A DNA stretch of 64,000 nt from Kribbella pittospori (GTDB lineage Bacteria; Actinomycetota; Actinomycetes; Propionibacteriales; Kribbellaceae): the NCBI RefSeq assembly GCF_004331465.1, contig NZ_SJKB01000016.1:1-64000 (forward strand). The letters run 5' to 3'. This document shows positions 39,812 through 49,037 of this stretch, in pieces. Under the pieces are notes generated by a model. It had not been told where the DNA came from. It saw only the letters and a list, made by a program, of their open reading frames with translations, and ran no database searches. The position numbers and the translations under genes were made by a program. Positions within the stretch are counted from its first letter, which is position 1. Every line of letters starts with the position of its first letter.

Positions 39812-40690
39812 GTGATGGACGGATCGATGTCGACGCTAGGTGAGGGACGGCAGCGAGGCCTGGTCTCGCACTGCTACCGGATGCTCGCCTCCATCACCGA
39901 GGCCGTCGAGGTCGCCGAGTCCGCGCGGGGGTCTTACGAACTCGCCACTCGCGAGTGCCTGACCCGAGCGGCTAGCCGTCCGCTCCCCACTGACCTCGCC
40001 GCCGCCAGCGACGATCCGGAAGGCGAGCTGCATCAGCGGTCCGAGGTCCTCTGGCTCGAACCGATCCCGAGCGACCTCGCCGATCACCACCCGATCGACC
40101 TCGGCTACATCGCCGCGCTCCAGCGCCTCCCCGCCCGCCAACGAGCGGCCACCCTGCTGCACAACCTCGAAGGCTGGCCGCTCAGCCAGGTCACCGACCT
40201 GTTCGGCCCGGTCGAGCTCCCGCCGCTACACGCTCCGATGCCGTCGGTGACCGACGACGCTCTGCTGGCCCGCTACCGCGAGGCGTTCGAGCAGTACGAC
40301 GTACCTGCGATCGTCACGTTCTTCGCGGACGACGCGGTCTGGGAGATGCCGCCGTTCACCTCGTGGTTCCGGGGTCCGCGCAACATCGGCCGCCTGATCT
40401 CCACCCACTGCCCGGCGAAGGGCCCCGGCGACCAGTTGATGGTCCCGATCCAGGCCAACCACCAACCCGCGTTCGCCGTCTACATGCGCGACCCGAAGGA
40501 CAACGTCCACCGAGCCTTCCAGATCCAGGTCCTCGCCCTCACCGCAGTCGGCATCGTCCACGCCGTCGCCTTCTTCGACCTGACCCTCTTCCAGTCCTTC
40601 CACCTCCCCGAACTCCTCACCGGCCTCCCACCGAACCTCTACGACGGCACCCCTCGACCCCACGTCGAGCGCCTCCCACGACACTCCTAG
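39812..40690 (+). CDS. Degenerate SigG-like ECF sigma factor with SnoaL-like domain
   Basis: A 292-aa protein starting 1 bp after the amidase stop (GTG 39812, or ATG 39815). It follows the SigG/SigJ layout: a sigma region 2-like part (GLVSHCYRMLASITEAVEVAESA), the signature PLPTDLAAASDDPEGEL, an ALQRLPARQRAATLLHNLEGW piece of region 4, and a C-terminal SnoaL/NTF2-like domain from about residue 150. Region 4 stops at LSQVTDLFG and runs straight into the SnoaL part, so the recognition helix that should read the -35 element is missing. The DAEDVVQE core-binding motif of region 2 is altered. It may be an inactive remnant, or a protein that kept only its ligand-binding role. Confidence 0.75.
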   Translation: MMDGSMSTLGEGRQRGLVSHCYRMLASITEAVEVAESARGSYELATRECLTRAASRPLPTDLAAASDDPEGELHQRSEVLWLEPIPSDLADHHPIDLGYIAALQRLPARQRAATLLHNLEGWPLSQVTDLFGPVELPPLHAPMPSVTDDALLARYREAFEQYDVPAIVTFFADDAVWEMPPFTSWFRGPRNIGRLISTHCPAKGPGDQLMVPIQANHQPAFAVYMRDPKDNVHRAFQIQVLALTAVGIVHAVAFFDLTLFQSFHLPELLTGLPPNLYDGTPRPHVERLPRHS

Positions 40691-41616
40691 CCGCTGAAGG
40701 AGTCGCGGTAAGTACTGGGCGGAACCCCGACGTGCGCCTTGAAGAGCGTCCGGAAGTTGGCCGGTGTGCCAAGGCCGCAACGTCTCGCCACGGCGGTCAC
40801 CGTGAGGTCGGTGGACTCCAGGAGTTCGCGCGCGTGGCTGAGCCTGGCATCGAGGAGCCAGCGCATCGGCGGCTGTCCGGTCTCGGTGTTGAAGCGACGG
40901 ATGAGGGTACGCCGGGACAGGCCGGCTTGCTGTGCCAGTTGGTCCACAGTGATTGCCTCATGCAGGTTGCTCAGCGCCCACTCGTACAGCTCCGTCAGCC
41001 CATCCACCGGCCGCACGGGGAGGTCGATGTACTGCGCCTGGCCGCCGGTGCGATGCGGTGCGGCGACCAGCATGCGGGCTCGCTGGTTCGCTATCCGCGC
41101 CCCGAAGTCACGGCGGATGAGATGCAGACAAAGGTCCAGTCCCGCGGCGACTCCGGCCGAGGTCAGTACGTCGCCCTCGTCGACGTACAGCACCTTCGGC
41201 TCCACCGTGATCCGCGGGTACTGCTTGGCCAGAGCGGCAGCGTGCCACCAGTGCGTGGTGGCCCTTCGTCCGTCGAGTAGGCCGGCGGCGGCAAGGGCGA
41301 ACGCGCCGCTGCAGATGGAAACCATCCGCGCACCTCGAGCCGCCGCCGACGCCAGCGCGTCGCAGACCTCGGCCGAGGGAGGCCCCGGCTCGGCCTGACC
41401 GGGAACGATGACGGTGTCGGCGGACTTCAGACTGTCCAGCCCGTGCTCGACGAAGATCGCCGGGCTGCCGTGCACCAGAACGAGTCCCGGCTGTTCGGCG
41501 CACACTGTCAGTGTGTACGGCCCGTCCGGCCAACTGCCGAAGACCTGCAAGGGAATCCCGAGGTCCAGCGCGAGGACGTTGCCGAGGACCAGCACGACCA
41601 CATGGTGTGGGGCCAT
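40687..41616 (-). CDS. GlxA-type AraC transcriptional regulator
   Basis: A 309-aa regulator. Residues about 1-170 are a DJ-1/PfpI (GATase1-like) domain, with ICSGAFALAAAGLLDGRRATTHW around the nucleophile-elbow Cys. Residues about 205-305 are an AraC double helix-turn-helix (ITVDQLAQQAGLSRRTLIRRF and LTVTAVARRCGLGTPANF). GlxA-type proteins usually activate nearby metabolic genes on sensing a small ligand; no target stands out. Its stop overlaps the sigma-like gene by 4 bp in convergent orientation. Confidence 0.92.
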   Translation of the reverse strand: MAPHHVVVLVLGNVLALDLGIPLQVFGSWPDGPYTLTVCAEQPGLVLVHGSPAIFVEHGLDSLKSADTVIVPGQAEPGPPSAEVCDALASAAARGARMVSICSGAFALAAAGLLDGRRATTHWWHAAALAKQYPRITVEPKVLYVDEGDVLTSAGVAAGLDLCLHLIRRDFGARIANQRARMLVAAPHRTGGQAQYIDLPVRPVDGLTELYEWALSNLHEAITVDQLAQQAGLSRRTLIRRFNTETGQPPMRWLLDARLSHARELLESTDLTVTAVARRCGLGTPANFRTLFKAHVGVPPSTYRDSFSG

Positions 41617-41687
41617 GGCACGATCCTAGCGGCGTACGTCACGGGTGCCACTCACGATCCGGGCCAACCCGTACCTACCGTCGCACC

Positions 41688-42311
41688 ATGAGCATCCCTG
41701 CCCTACCCAACGGATCAGTGGCCCGCGCGGCCGTCGAGTACGTCCGATCGTTCGAGAGCGAGCCCGTCGCCAACCACAGCATCCGCAGCTACTTGTTCGC
41801 CGTCCTGCTCGCGGAGCACGAAGGTGTCGACGTCGACACCGAGTTGCTCTTCTACGCCTGCGTCCTGCACGACCTGGGCACCTCGGCGTCGGCTCCCGGC
41901 AAGCAGCGCTTCGAGATCGAAGGCGCCGACCTGGCCGCCGACTTCCTGACCAACCATGGCTATGGTGCACCTGAGACGGACGCGGTCTGGGAGGCGATCG
42001 CGCTGCACACCTCCCCGGGCATCGCCGAACGCCGAGGAGCGCTGGCCTACCTCACCCGCGGAGGCGTTGGCGCAGACTTCGGAATCGGGGTCGACTTCGT
42101 GACGGACGCACAAGGCGAAGCGATCCACCGGCGCCACCCGAGGTTGAACCTGGCCACTGTCCTGGTCGATGAGATCGTCCGTCAGGCCGCGGGTTCGGCT
42201 CAGGCAGCAGCACGCTTCACCCTCGCCGGCGAACTCTCCCGGGAACGAGGGGTGCTCGGCACCCCGACGAGCTTGGAGCTCGCGGCCGGCTCCTCGCGCT
42301 GGGGAGCCTAG
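41688..42311 (+). CDS. HD-domain phosphohydrolase-like protein
   Basis: A 207-aa protein from the ATG at 41688; upstream frame extension overlaps the divergent AraC gene. The HD motif is VLHDLGTS at about 63-70, with an upstream His in NHSIRSYLFAVLLAEH and a later EAIALHTSPG. These are the metal ligands of small HD proteins related to cyanamide hydratase. Phosphohydrolase or hydratase activity is possible. It overlaps the L,D-transpeptidase stop by 4 bp, in convergent orientation. Confidence 0.85.
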   Translation: MSIPALPNGSVARAAVEYVRSFESEPVANHSIRSYLFAVLLAEHEGVDVDTELLFYACVLHDLGTSASAPGKQRFEIEGADLAADFLTNHGYGAPETDAVWEAIALHTSPGIAERRGALAYLTRGGVGADFGIGVDFVTDAQGEAIHRRHPRLNLATVLVDEIVRQAAGSAQAAARFTLAGELSRERGVLGTPTSLELAAGSSRWGA

Positions 42312-43093
42312 TACTCGCCGTAGACCTGGACCTTGGTGCCGATCGGGGTTTCTTCGAAGATGTGGTGGATTTCGGGGCGGAGGACCCGGACGCAGCGGTG
42401 GCTGGCGGGGTAGGGCTTGACCAGGGAGTTCACCCGGGAGCCGTGCAGGGCGATGCCGGGACGGTCCTTCAGGAAGTAGAGGGAGTCGTACATGTACGCG
42501 TCCTCGTACAGGCTGCTCTCGTGCGCGCCGGCCCACTTGCGCCAGACCTTGCCGGTGCGGTTCGGGGTCTCGTAGCCGGGGCCGCCGGTCGACACCCACA
42601 CGATCCGCTTGTAGGTCTTCCCGACGATCTGGTACAGCACCTGGCAGGTCTTGTTCACATAGATGCCGGGGGCACGCGTCGGCACTGGCGCCTTGGTTGC
42701 GTTGAGCACCGAGTACGCGTCGGTCAAGTTGAGCCCGGCGCGGTTGACCGGCAGCCCGTGGGTCTCACGCCACGCGCACAGCGCCTGCTTCGCCCGCACG
42801 GTGATGTCACCGTCGACGTCGCCGACCGGGTACCCGAGCTTGTCGAGTTGCTTCTCCACCCGGAGCGCGTAGTACTGCGGCTTCTGCTTCACCTTCTTCG
42901 GCTTCGGCGTGGGCTTGACCGTCGGCGTCGGAGTCGGTGTGGCCGAAGGCGTCGCGCTCGGCGTACTCGACGTACTGGTGGCGGAGGAAGGCGTGTCGGA
43001 TGGGCTGGTTTCGCTCGCGGCCACGTCGGAACACCCGGCGAGCACGAACGACAGAATGACCGCACCGGCCACCAGACCACGTCGACGCGACAT
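42308..43093 (-). CDS. L,D-transpeptidase lipoprotein with peptidoglycan-binding domain
   Basis: A 261-aa cell-wall enzyme from the ATG at 43093. Signal peptide with lipobox LAGC (Cys21), then a Ser/Thr/Pro/Lys-rich stalk (about 25-70). Next is a PG_binding_1 domain (LRVEKQLDKLGYPVGDVDG) and a YkuD catalytic domain with HGS and SHRCVRV around the nucleophile Cys234. It should crosslink peptidoglycan 3-3 or attach proteins outside the membrane. The SHRCVR form, with Arg instead of the common Gly, is a minor variant. It is a single-gene unit. Confidence 0.92.
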   Translation of the reverse strand: MSRRRGLVAGAVILSFVLAGCSDVAASETSPSDTPSSATSTSSTPSATPSATPTPTPTVKPTPKPKKVKQKPQYYALRVEKQLDKLGYPVGDVDGDITVRAKQALCAWRETHGLPVNRAGLNLTDAYSVLNATKAPVPTRAPGIYVNKTCQVLYQIVGKTYKRIVWVSTGGPGYETPNRTGKVWRKWAGAHESSLYEDAYMYDSLYFLKDRPGIALHGSRVNSLVKPYPASHRCVRVLRPEIHHIFEETPIGTKVQVYGEY

Positions 43094-43167
43094 GATTCCC
43101 CTCTCCCTCAGCACTGTTCAGAGTCGCAGAACCACGCCGCACAAGGCGGTAACGCAACGCCGAAACG

Positions 43168-43740
43168 CTAGTACTCCGAGGGGCCGTCCGCGGGACGTTC
43201 CGCCGGGGCCGTCACCGAACTGTTGTCGACCACCGGTCCCGGGTCGTCCCGCAACCTGCTGTACAAGTACCCGTCCTGGTATTTCCCAGCCCGGAACTCG
43301 CACGCACGGATCACACCCTCGAGCCGGAAACCCGCCTTCTCCAAGGACTTCTGCTCGGCCACGTTCTCCGGATGCGTCGCCGCCTGGATCCGCATCACCG
43401 GCGTGTGGAAGAACAGGTAGTCGGTCAGCATCGCCTGCGCCCGCCAGCCGATCCCGCGACCACGGTGCTCAGGCAACAAAGCGATCCCGATCTCCCAGTA
43501 CTTCGTCCTGCCCTCGAACGACCCCGATCGCCAGCTCACCATCCCGGCGGTCTCGTCGTCCGCGCGAACTATCAGCCGCGAGTCGTCCGCGCCGAGGAAG
43601 CCGTCCTCGGCGTACCGTCGGGCCGGCCCCTGGGCGTCGCGGAAGCCGCTCCAGTCGAGCCCGATCAGCCACGGCTCCACCCCGAATCGCCGGAACAGGT
43701 CAAGATCGCCTTCATCCACAGGCCGCAGCTCGATGCGCAT
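43168..43740 (-). CDS. GNAT-family N-acetyltransferase
   Basis: A 190-aa acetyl-CoA-dependent acetyltransferase of the RimJ/RimL-like type. It opens MRIELRPVDEGDLDLFRRFG, has the acetyl-CoA motif A LLPEHRGRGIGWRAQAML (R/Q-x-x-G-x-G/A) at about 88-105, and motif B ENVAEQKSLEKAGFRLEGVIR. The C-terminal 25 residues are a disordered Pro/Ala/Asp tail. The substrate may be a ribosomal protein N-terminus, an antibiotic or a small amine. It is divergent from the SARP regulator, with only 52 bp between starts. Confidence 0.9.
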   Translation of the reverse strand: MRIELRPVDEGDLDLFRRFGVEPWLIGLDWSGFRDAQGPARRYAEDGFLGADDSRLIVRADDETAGMVSWRSGSFEGRTKYWEIGIALLPEHRGRGIGWRAQAMLTDYLFFHTPVMRIQAATHPENVAEQKSLEKAGFRLEGVIRACEFRAGKYQDGYLYSRLRDDPGPVVDNSSVTAPAERPADGPSEY

Positions 43741-43752
43741 GCTGACAGACTA

Positions 43753-43786
43753 AGTGTCCCGTAAGCGATGTAGCTTGGGGGACACT
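43753..43786. promoter_or_regulatory. Perfect 8-bp inverted repeat before the SARP gene
   Basis: AGTGTCCC (43753-43760) and GGGACACT (43779-43786) form a perfect inverted repeat with an 18-bp spacer, in the 52-bp gap between the divergent acetyltransferase and SARP starts. CTGACA at 43742-43747 could be a -35 element for the plus strand. The dyad covers the position where RNA polymerase would start, so it looks like an operator for autoregulation or for control of both genes. Confidence 0.55.
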
Positions 43787-43792
43787 AGGCGG

Positions 43793-46744
43793 ATGGAGTT
43801 CCGCATCCTCGGTCCGCTCGAGATCGTCGTCGACGGTCGCCCGGTCCCGACGCCCGCACCGCGGCTCTGCACGCTCCTCACCACCTTGCTGCTGCGGCCG
43901 CATCGCGTCGTCCCGGTCGGCGAGCTGATCGACCGGTTGTGGGCGGGCGAGACCCTGCCCGCGAACCCGACCTCCTCGATCCACACCTACGTACGCCGGC
44001 TGCGCGCCATCGTCGGCTCGCACGTCCTGCAGACCAGTCCCGGCGGGTACCTGCTGGCCGCCGAGGCTGCCGATCTCGTTGCCTTCCGCTCCTATCTCGC
44101 CAAGGCCGCCGACGACCCGGCGCGGAAGATCGAGCACCTCCAGCGAGCGCTGGACCAGTGGCGCGGTGAGCCGCTCGCGGTCGAGCATCACTACGCCGTC
44201 GGGCTGGTCGAGGAGCGGCTGACCGCACTCGAGCAGTACTACGACGCGCGGTTGGCGCAGGGCGATCACGCCGACTTGTTGCCCGAGCTGCGGGAGTCGA
44301 GTGCCAAGGAACCGCTTCGCGAGCGCTTCAGCGCGCAGCTGATGATCGCGCTCTACCGCTGCGGACGGCAGGCCGAGGCGTTGTCGGCGTACGACGAGAT
44401 CGCGCAGCGGCTCGTGGACCAGTTCGGCCTCGACCCGAGCGACGAACTGCGCGAACTCCGGCAGTCGATCCTGACCTCGGCCCTCGACGAGTCGTCACCG
44501 CCATCGGGGGACTGGACCCGGCAGAACCAGCTCCCGCTCGACATCCGCACCCTCGTCGGCCGCGACGACCTGATCAACGATGTCGTGAAGCTCGCAGCGC
44601 AGACCAGCGGCGTACCGATCGTCGTGTTGACCGGCACACCGGGCGTCGGCAAGACCGCGCTCGCGGTCCGGGTCGCGCATCAGTTGGCGTCGTCGTTCAC
44701 CGACGGGTTGTGGTTCGTCCGGTTGCGTGGAGCATCGGATCAGCCGCGCCGGCCGGACGACGTACTCGTCGACTTGCTGCGATCCTCCGGCGTCGATCCG
44801 CGAGCGATCCCCGACGATCTCGACGCCCGCGCCGCCGCGTTCCGCGCCCGTCTCGCCGGCCGCCGCGTCCTCCTTGTTCTCGACGACGCCCGCGATGCCG
44901 CTCAGGTCCGTCCGTTGCTACCTGGTACGCCGGGCAGCGCAATCCTCATCACGAGCCGCAGTACGCTCGGCGGCCTGGTTGCCCTCGAGGGCGCGACCAG
45001 CCTCAGCGTCGGCACCTTGGCTCCCGACGACGGGGCGTCGCTGGTCACCTCACTCCTCAGCCGTCGGGACACCGTCGGCCTTGACGACGCGGTGGCCGAA
45101 CTCGTTGCGATGTGCGCTGGTCTGCCGCTCGCGCTCCGCATCGCGGGCGCCGTCGCGACCCATGGATCCGTGGCCGGCCTCGTCTCCCGCATGCGTGTGG
45201 CCGGCACACTCCCACTCCTCACCATCGACAACGACACCGCGGTCAGCGCCGCCTTCACCACGTCGTACGACCTCCTGGAACCCGCCGTCCAACGCGGTTT
45301 CCGCCTCCTGTCTCTCTTCCCCGGCCCCGAGTTCGGCGAAGGTGCTGCCGAAGCCCTCATCGGCCGTCACCACGCCGATGTCCTAGCTCGCCTGGAATCC
45401 GCCGGCCTCCTGCAGCCGGTCGGTCGCGGCCGCTACGTCATGCACGACCTCGTCAAGGAGTACGGCGTCCACCTCGGGACTCCGGAGCTCGAGGCCTGGA
45501 ACGCCTTGTGTGCTTGGTACATCGGTACGGCGGACTTCGCGGTGCATTCGTTGCTCCCGACAGCGGTCCGGTTGCCGGTCACGTCGTACCAGCGCGTGCC
45601 GGTCGATGATCCGACGGACTGGCTCGAATCCGAGCTGGTGAACATCGAGGCCGTCGCCACGCGGGCTCTCGTCGTGGGGCCGCCCGACACGGCCTGGCTG
45701 CTCGCCGACATCCCGCGGCCGTACCTCTATCAGCACAGCCTGACCGACCTGTGGCGCAAGCTGGTCGAGCTCGGCGTCACGTCCGCGCCGGACGACCCAC
45801 TGGCTCGGGGCGCGATGGAGCACGCGCTGGGGGTGCTGGCGCGGATCACCGGCGACGCCGAGAGCGCGACCGTGCACGGTGAGAAGGCGATCGGGCTGTA
45901 CCGGTCGGGTGGGTTCGTCCTCGGCGAGGCGGCGTTGCTGTGCAACCTCGGCCTCGCCTCCAACGATCAGGGCCAGTTGCGCAAGTCCGCGGACCTGCTC
46001 GCCGCCGGGATCGAGCTGTTCCGTTCCATCGGTGAGGTCGACCGCCTGCCGATCGCGTTGCTGAATCAGTCCCTCAACTATCTGCATCTCGGCCGGTTCC
46101 GGGACACCATCGAGTGCGCGACCGAGTGCCTGGCGCTGACCGCAGCGGGCGACTCCCCGGTCGTGCGGGTCAATCGAGCGGCGGCGTACCTCGATCTCGG
46201 GAGGTACGACGAAGCGGCGGCCGACCTGGCCTCGCCGCCGGACGGCAGCCGCCTGGACCTGATCGCTTGGAAGCTCCAACTGGCCGAGTTCCACCGGCGG
46301 CTACACGACCACGCGACGGCGCTCCAGCATGCGTCGGACGCGCTCGTGGACAGTCTCGAGGTCTCGTCCAACTACCACGAATGCTTCAGCCGGCTCGTGA
46401 TCGGCGAGATCCACCTGCACGACGCCGACCACGCGGCGGCCCGCTCGTACTTCGAACTGGTCGACACCGCGGCCGGCAAGTCGGGCTATGGCACGATCCT
46501 GGCCGACGTCCACTACTGGCTGGCCGAATGCACCTTCCGCGAGGGCCGTACGGCGCTCGCTCACGAACTCGCCGCCGCAGCCCTCACCGAACTCCAGGCT
46601 GTCGAGTACTGCGTCGGCACCTACCACGCTCACGACCTGCTCGCTCGCTGCGATGCCGCGCTGGGGCGGGACGACGACGCCGCCCTCCACGCTGCTGCCG
46701 CGGCGCGAATCCATGAGGAGACCGGCTACCTCCCCGGCTGGTGA
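43793..46744 (+). CDS. AfsR/SARP-family transcriptional regulator with NB-ARC and TPR domains
   Basis: A 983-aa regulator from the ATG at 43793; an upstream frame start at 43754 overlaps the dyad. Residues 1-90 form an OmpR-like winged helix (MEFRILGPLEIVVDGRPV, later SIHTYVRRLR). About 95-240 is the bacterial transcriptional activation domain (BTAD). About 255-560 is a STAND/NB-ARC ATPase with Walker A GTPGVGKT (281-288) and LLVLDDARDAAQVRPLL. The rest is TPR helices (GEAALLCNLGLASNDQG and similar). It is built like AfsR, which activates secondary-metabolism genes after ATP-driven assembly. No biosynthetic cluster lies beside it, so its targets are elsewhere. Confidence 0.94.
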   Translation: MEFRILGPLEIVVDGRPVPTPAPRLCTLLTTLLLRPHRVVPVGELIDRLWAGETLPANPTSSIHTYVRRLRAIVGSHVLQTSPGGYLLAAEAADLVAFRSYLAKAADDPARKIEHLQRALDQWRGEPLAVEHHYAVGLVEERLTALEQYYDARLAQGDHADLLPELRESSAKEPLRERFSAQLMIALYRCGRQAEALSAYDEIAQRLVDQFGLDPSDELRELRQSILTSALDESSPPSGDWTRQNQLPLDIRTLVGRDDLINDVVKLAAQTSGVPIVVLTGTPGVGKTALAVRVAHQLASSFTDGLWFVRLRGASDQPRRPDDVLVDLLRSSGVDPRAIPDDLDARAAAFRARLAGRRVLLVLDDARDAAQVRPLLPGTPGSAILITSRSTLGGLVALEGATSLSVGTLAPDDGASLVTSLLSRRDTVGLDDAVAELVAMCAGLPLALRIAGAVATHGSVAGLVSRMRVAGTLPLLTIDNDTAVSAAFTTSYDLLEPAVQRGFRLLSLFPGPEFGEGAAEALIGRHHADVLARLESAGLLQPVGRGRYVMHDLVKEYGVHLGTPELEAWNALCAWYIGTADFAVHSLLPTAVRLPVTSYQRVPVDDPTDWLESELVNIEAVATRALVVGPPDTAWLLADIPRPYLYQHSLTDLWRKLVELGVTSAPDDPLARGAMEHALGVLARITGDAESATVHGEKAIGLYRSGGFVLGEAALLCNLGLASNDQGQLRKSADLLAAGIELFRSIGEVDRLPIALLNQSLNYLHLGRFRDTIECATECLALTAAGDSPVVRVNRAAAYLDLGRYDEAAADLASPPDGSRLDLIAWKLQLAEFHRRLHDHATALQHASDALVDSLEVSSNYHECFSRLVIGEIHLHDADHAAARSYFELVDTAAGKSGYGTILADVHYWLAECTFREGRTALAHELAAAALTELQAVEYCVGTYHAHDLLARCDAALGRDDDAALHAAAAARIHEETGYLPGW

Positions 46745-46777
46745 ATTCGGCTTACTCTCGTGACTAGGGGAGGGGCT

Positions 46778-47599
46778 ATGGCTGGGCAAACGGTGAGCAC
46801 GCCGGACGGTCGGAGGCTCGAGGTGTGCGTGTGGGGCGATCCCGAGGGCGCGCCGGTGTTCTGGCTGCACGGGACGCCGGGGAGCCGGTTTTTTCGGCAT
46901 CTTGGCGACAGCTATCTGGATCATCGCCTGCGGGTCGTGACCTACGATCGGCCGGGGTACGGGCTGTCCACGCGGGTGCCGGGTCGACGGGCTGCTGACG
47001 TGGCGGACGACGTACGCGCGATTGCGGATGCTCTTGACCTGGACCGGTTCGGGGTCGCGGGAGTGTCCGGTGGCGGGCCGGGCGCGTTGGCCGCTGCTGC
47101 TCTGCTGCCGGACCGGGTGGTGCGGTGTGCGGTCGTCGCGGGGCCTGCGCCGTTCTCAGCTGACGGGCTCGACTTCGCTGCCGGCATGGCCGAGGACGAG
47201 TGGCACGAATGGCAGCTGGCCGTCGAGGGGGCCGCGGCGCTCGAGCCCAGTTGGCGCGATTTCCGGGGGTGGCTGGAGGTGGGCCTGCCCGGCGTAGCGG
47301 CCGACTACCGCTCGATCCTGATGGAAGCGTCGTACGAAGCCGGGCGGCAAGGCTCGGCGGGGTACATCGACGACTGCCTGAGTCGGGTCGACGACTGGGG
47401 CTTCGCCCTCGAGGACGTGCGCGCACCAACGCAGATCATGGTGGCGCGCGACGACACCTCGATCCCGGTCGCGCACGGGGAGTGGCTCGTACGCCGGTTG
47501 CCCGCCGCCGAACTGATCACGGTCGACGGCGGCCATCTCGGTCCTCGTCACGAGCCGGAAATGCGACTACTCGCGTGGGTCGGTCACGGGACCCCGTAG
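46778..47599 (+). CDS. Alpha/beta hydrolase
   Basis: A 273-aa serine hydrolase from the ATG at 46778, with GGGAGGGG just upstream. Oxyanion-hole LHGTPGSR, nucleophile elbow GVSGGGPGALAAAALLPD, acid in VARDDTSIPVAHG, and catalytic His in DGGHLGPRHE. It falls in the general epoxide-hydrolase/proline-iminopeptidase-like group; substrate unknown. It starts 33 bp after the SARP stop and may be co-transcribed with it. Confidence 0.9.
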   Translation: MAGQTVSTPDGRRLEVCVWGDPEGAPVFWLHGTPGSRFFRHLGDSYLDHRLRVVTYDRPGYGLSTRVPGRRAADVADDVRAIADALDLDRFGVAGVSGGGPGALAAAALLPDRVVRCAVVAGPAPFSADGLDFAAGMAEDEWHEWQLAVEGAAALEPSWRDFRGWLEVGLPGVAADYRSILMEASYEAGRQGSAGYIDDCLSRVDDWGFALEDVRAPTQIMVARDDTSIPVAHGEWLVRRLPAAELITVDGGHLGPRHEPEMRLLAWVGHGTP

Positions 47600-47602
47600 C
47601 TG

Positions 47603-48019
47603 TTACAGCCCGAGGTCGCGGAGGAACTCCGGCTTGTACGCCTGCATCACGACGTACCGGGGGTCCGGCACCTCCATGCCCTTGTTCTTCGCCGCGTCAC
47701 TGGCCGCGTCGTGCTCGCCGACCGGGACGTTCGGGTCGGTCCACTCCTGCTCGGCCGGATTCCACCGGGTCACCGTGTACTCGGCGATGATGTTGTCGTC
47801 GGCAACCAATGCCTTGGCGGTCCGCTCCGCCTCCTGGGCGTCCTCGAGGGTGTGCGTGTACAGCAGCATCCGGTTCCCGTCGCGCGTCACCGTCACCTGA
47901 CCGCCGAGCCGCTTCCGCGCGTCGTCGTCCAGATCGTGCGCCCGGAACCGCTCCCAGAACGTCAACCCGTGCTCCTCGTTCCCGAGCACAACCTCAACCC
48001 GAAACTCCTCATCCGCCAT
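47603..48019 (-). CDS. Conserved hypothetical protein, 138 aa
   Basis: An intact short gene from the ATG at 48019. The protein is soluble and acidic, with an N-terminal beta segment (FRVEVVLGNEEHGLTFWERFRAHDLDDD, cut here to FRVEVVLGNEEHG), a middle TLEDAQEAERTAKALV helix and a Trp-containing TVTRWNPAEQEWTDP. It reads as a ferredoxin-like beta-alpha-beta fold with no catalytic motif. I do not recognise the family. It converges on the hydrolase with a 3-bp gap and is divergent from the LysR gene. Confidence 0.7.
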   Translation of the reverse strand: MADEEFRVEVVLGNEEHGLTFWERFRAHDLDDDARKRLGGQVTVTRDGNRMLLYTHTLEDAQEAERTAKALVADDNIIAEYTVTRWNPAEQEWTDPNVPVGEHDAASDAAKNKGMEVPDPRYVVMQAYKPEFLRDLGL

Positions 48020-48127
48020 AACCACACCCTATCGACCCCGGTCGGTGCGCTTCGATCCCACCTGGGCGCTGTCCTGAGAGTTGGGACAGGTGAATCGCGT
48101 TGGTTCGATCGACTAGACTTCTGAGTC

Positions 48128-49015
48128 ATGGAGCTGAGGCACTTGGAACACTTCGTGGCGGTGGCCGAGCAGAAGCACTTCACGCGGGCGGCCGAGGCGA
48201 TGTCAATCTCGCAGTCCGGCTTGTCTGCCTCCATCCGTGCGCTCGAGCGGGAGCTGCGCGCCCCGCTCTTCCTCCGGAACACCCGCAGCGTCGAGCTCAC
48301 CGAGGCCGGGCGTGCCCTCCTGTGCGAAGGGCGCCGTACGCTCGCCGCCGCCGAGGCTGCCAAGGACGCGGTTGCCGCGGTCCAGGGGTTGCTGCGCGGT
48401 CACCTGACTGTTGGGCTCGAGCAGTGCCTCGGGGTGGTCGACGTACCGGCTCTGCTCGCGAAGTTCCGCTCCGCGTACCCGGGCGTCGAGATCGAGGTCC
48501 GCCAGGCCGGCTCCACTCCGATGCTCGACGAACTCGCCTCCGGCCGGCTCGACATCGCGTTCGTTGCCACTGCCGGTGACCCGGTCGACGGCCTCGACCT
48601 CCGCCCGCTGTCCACCGAGTCGATGGTCCTCGTCTGCGCCCCCGACCACCGCTTGGCGTCGGCGATCGCCGTCTCCCTGGACGACCTGGTGGGGGAGTCG
48701 TTCGTCGACTTCGACCCGACCTGGGGAGCCCGCGCCATCTCCGACCGCGCCTTCGCCGCCGCCGGTGTCGCGCACCCGGTGACCATCGAGGTGAACGACG
48801 TACACACCCTCCTCGCCCTGGTCGCCCACAACCTCGGCGTGGCCCTCGTCCCCGAACGCATCGCCGCCAAACGAGGCGACCACATGACCGTCCCGCTCAC
48901 CCCCGGCAGCGCCTCCGACTGGCAGGTCTCAGTAGCCATGCCCACCAGCCCCGCCGCCTCCCTGGCCGCCGACGCCCTCATAGGCATGCTCCCCACCACC
49001 GCCGGCCACAAATAA
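48128..49015 (+). CDS. LysR-family transcriptional regulator
   Basis: A 295-aa regulator. Residues 1-60 are the LysR winged helix (ELRHLEHFVAVAEQKHFTRA, then SGLSASIRALERELRAPLF). The rest is the two-lobed effector-binding domain (HLTVGLEQC, FVATAGDPV, NLGVALVPER). It starts 109 bp from the divergent small protein gene. The effector and target are unknown; the convergent aldo/keto reductase next door is separated by a palindrome array rather than sharing a promoter. Confidence 0.94.
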   Translation: MELRHLEHFVAVAEQKHFTRAAEAMSISQSGLSASIRALERELRAPLFLRNTRSVELTEAGRALLCEGRRTLAAAEAAKDAVAAVQGLLRGHLTVGLEQCLGVVDVPALLAKFRSAYPGVEIEVRQAGSTPMLDELASGRLDIAFVATAGDPVDGLDLRPLSTESMVLVCAPDHRLASAIAVSLDDLVGESFVDFDPTWGARAISDRAFAAAGVAHPVTIEVNDVHTLLALVAHNLGVALVPERIAAKRGDHMTVPLTPGSASDWQVSVAMPTSPAASLAADALIGMLPTTAGHK

Positions 49016-49037
49016 GCCCGGCCACCCCTGACCCCAT

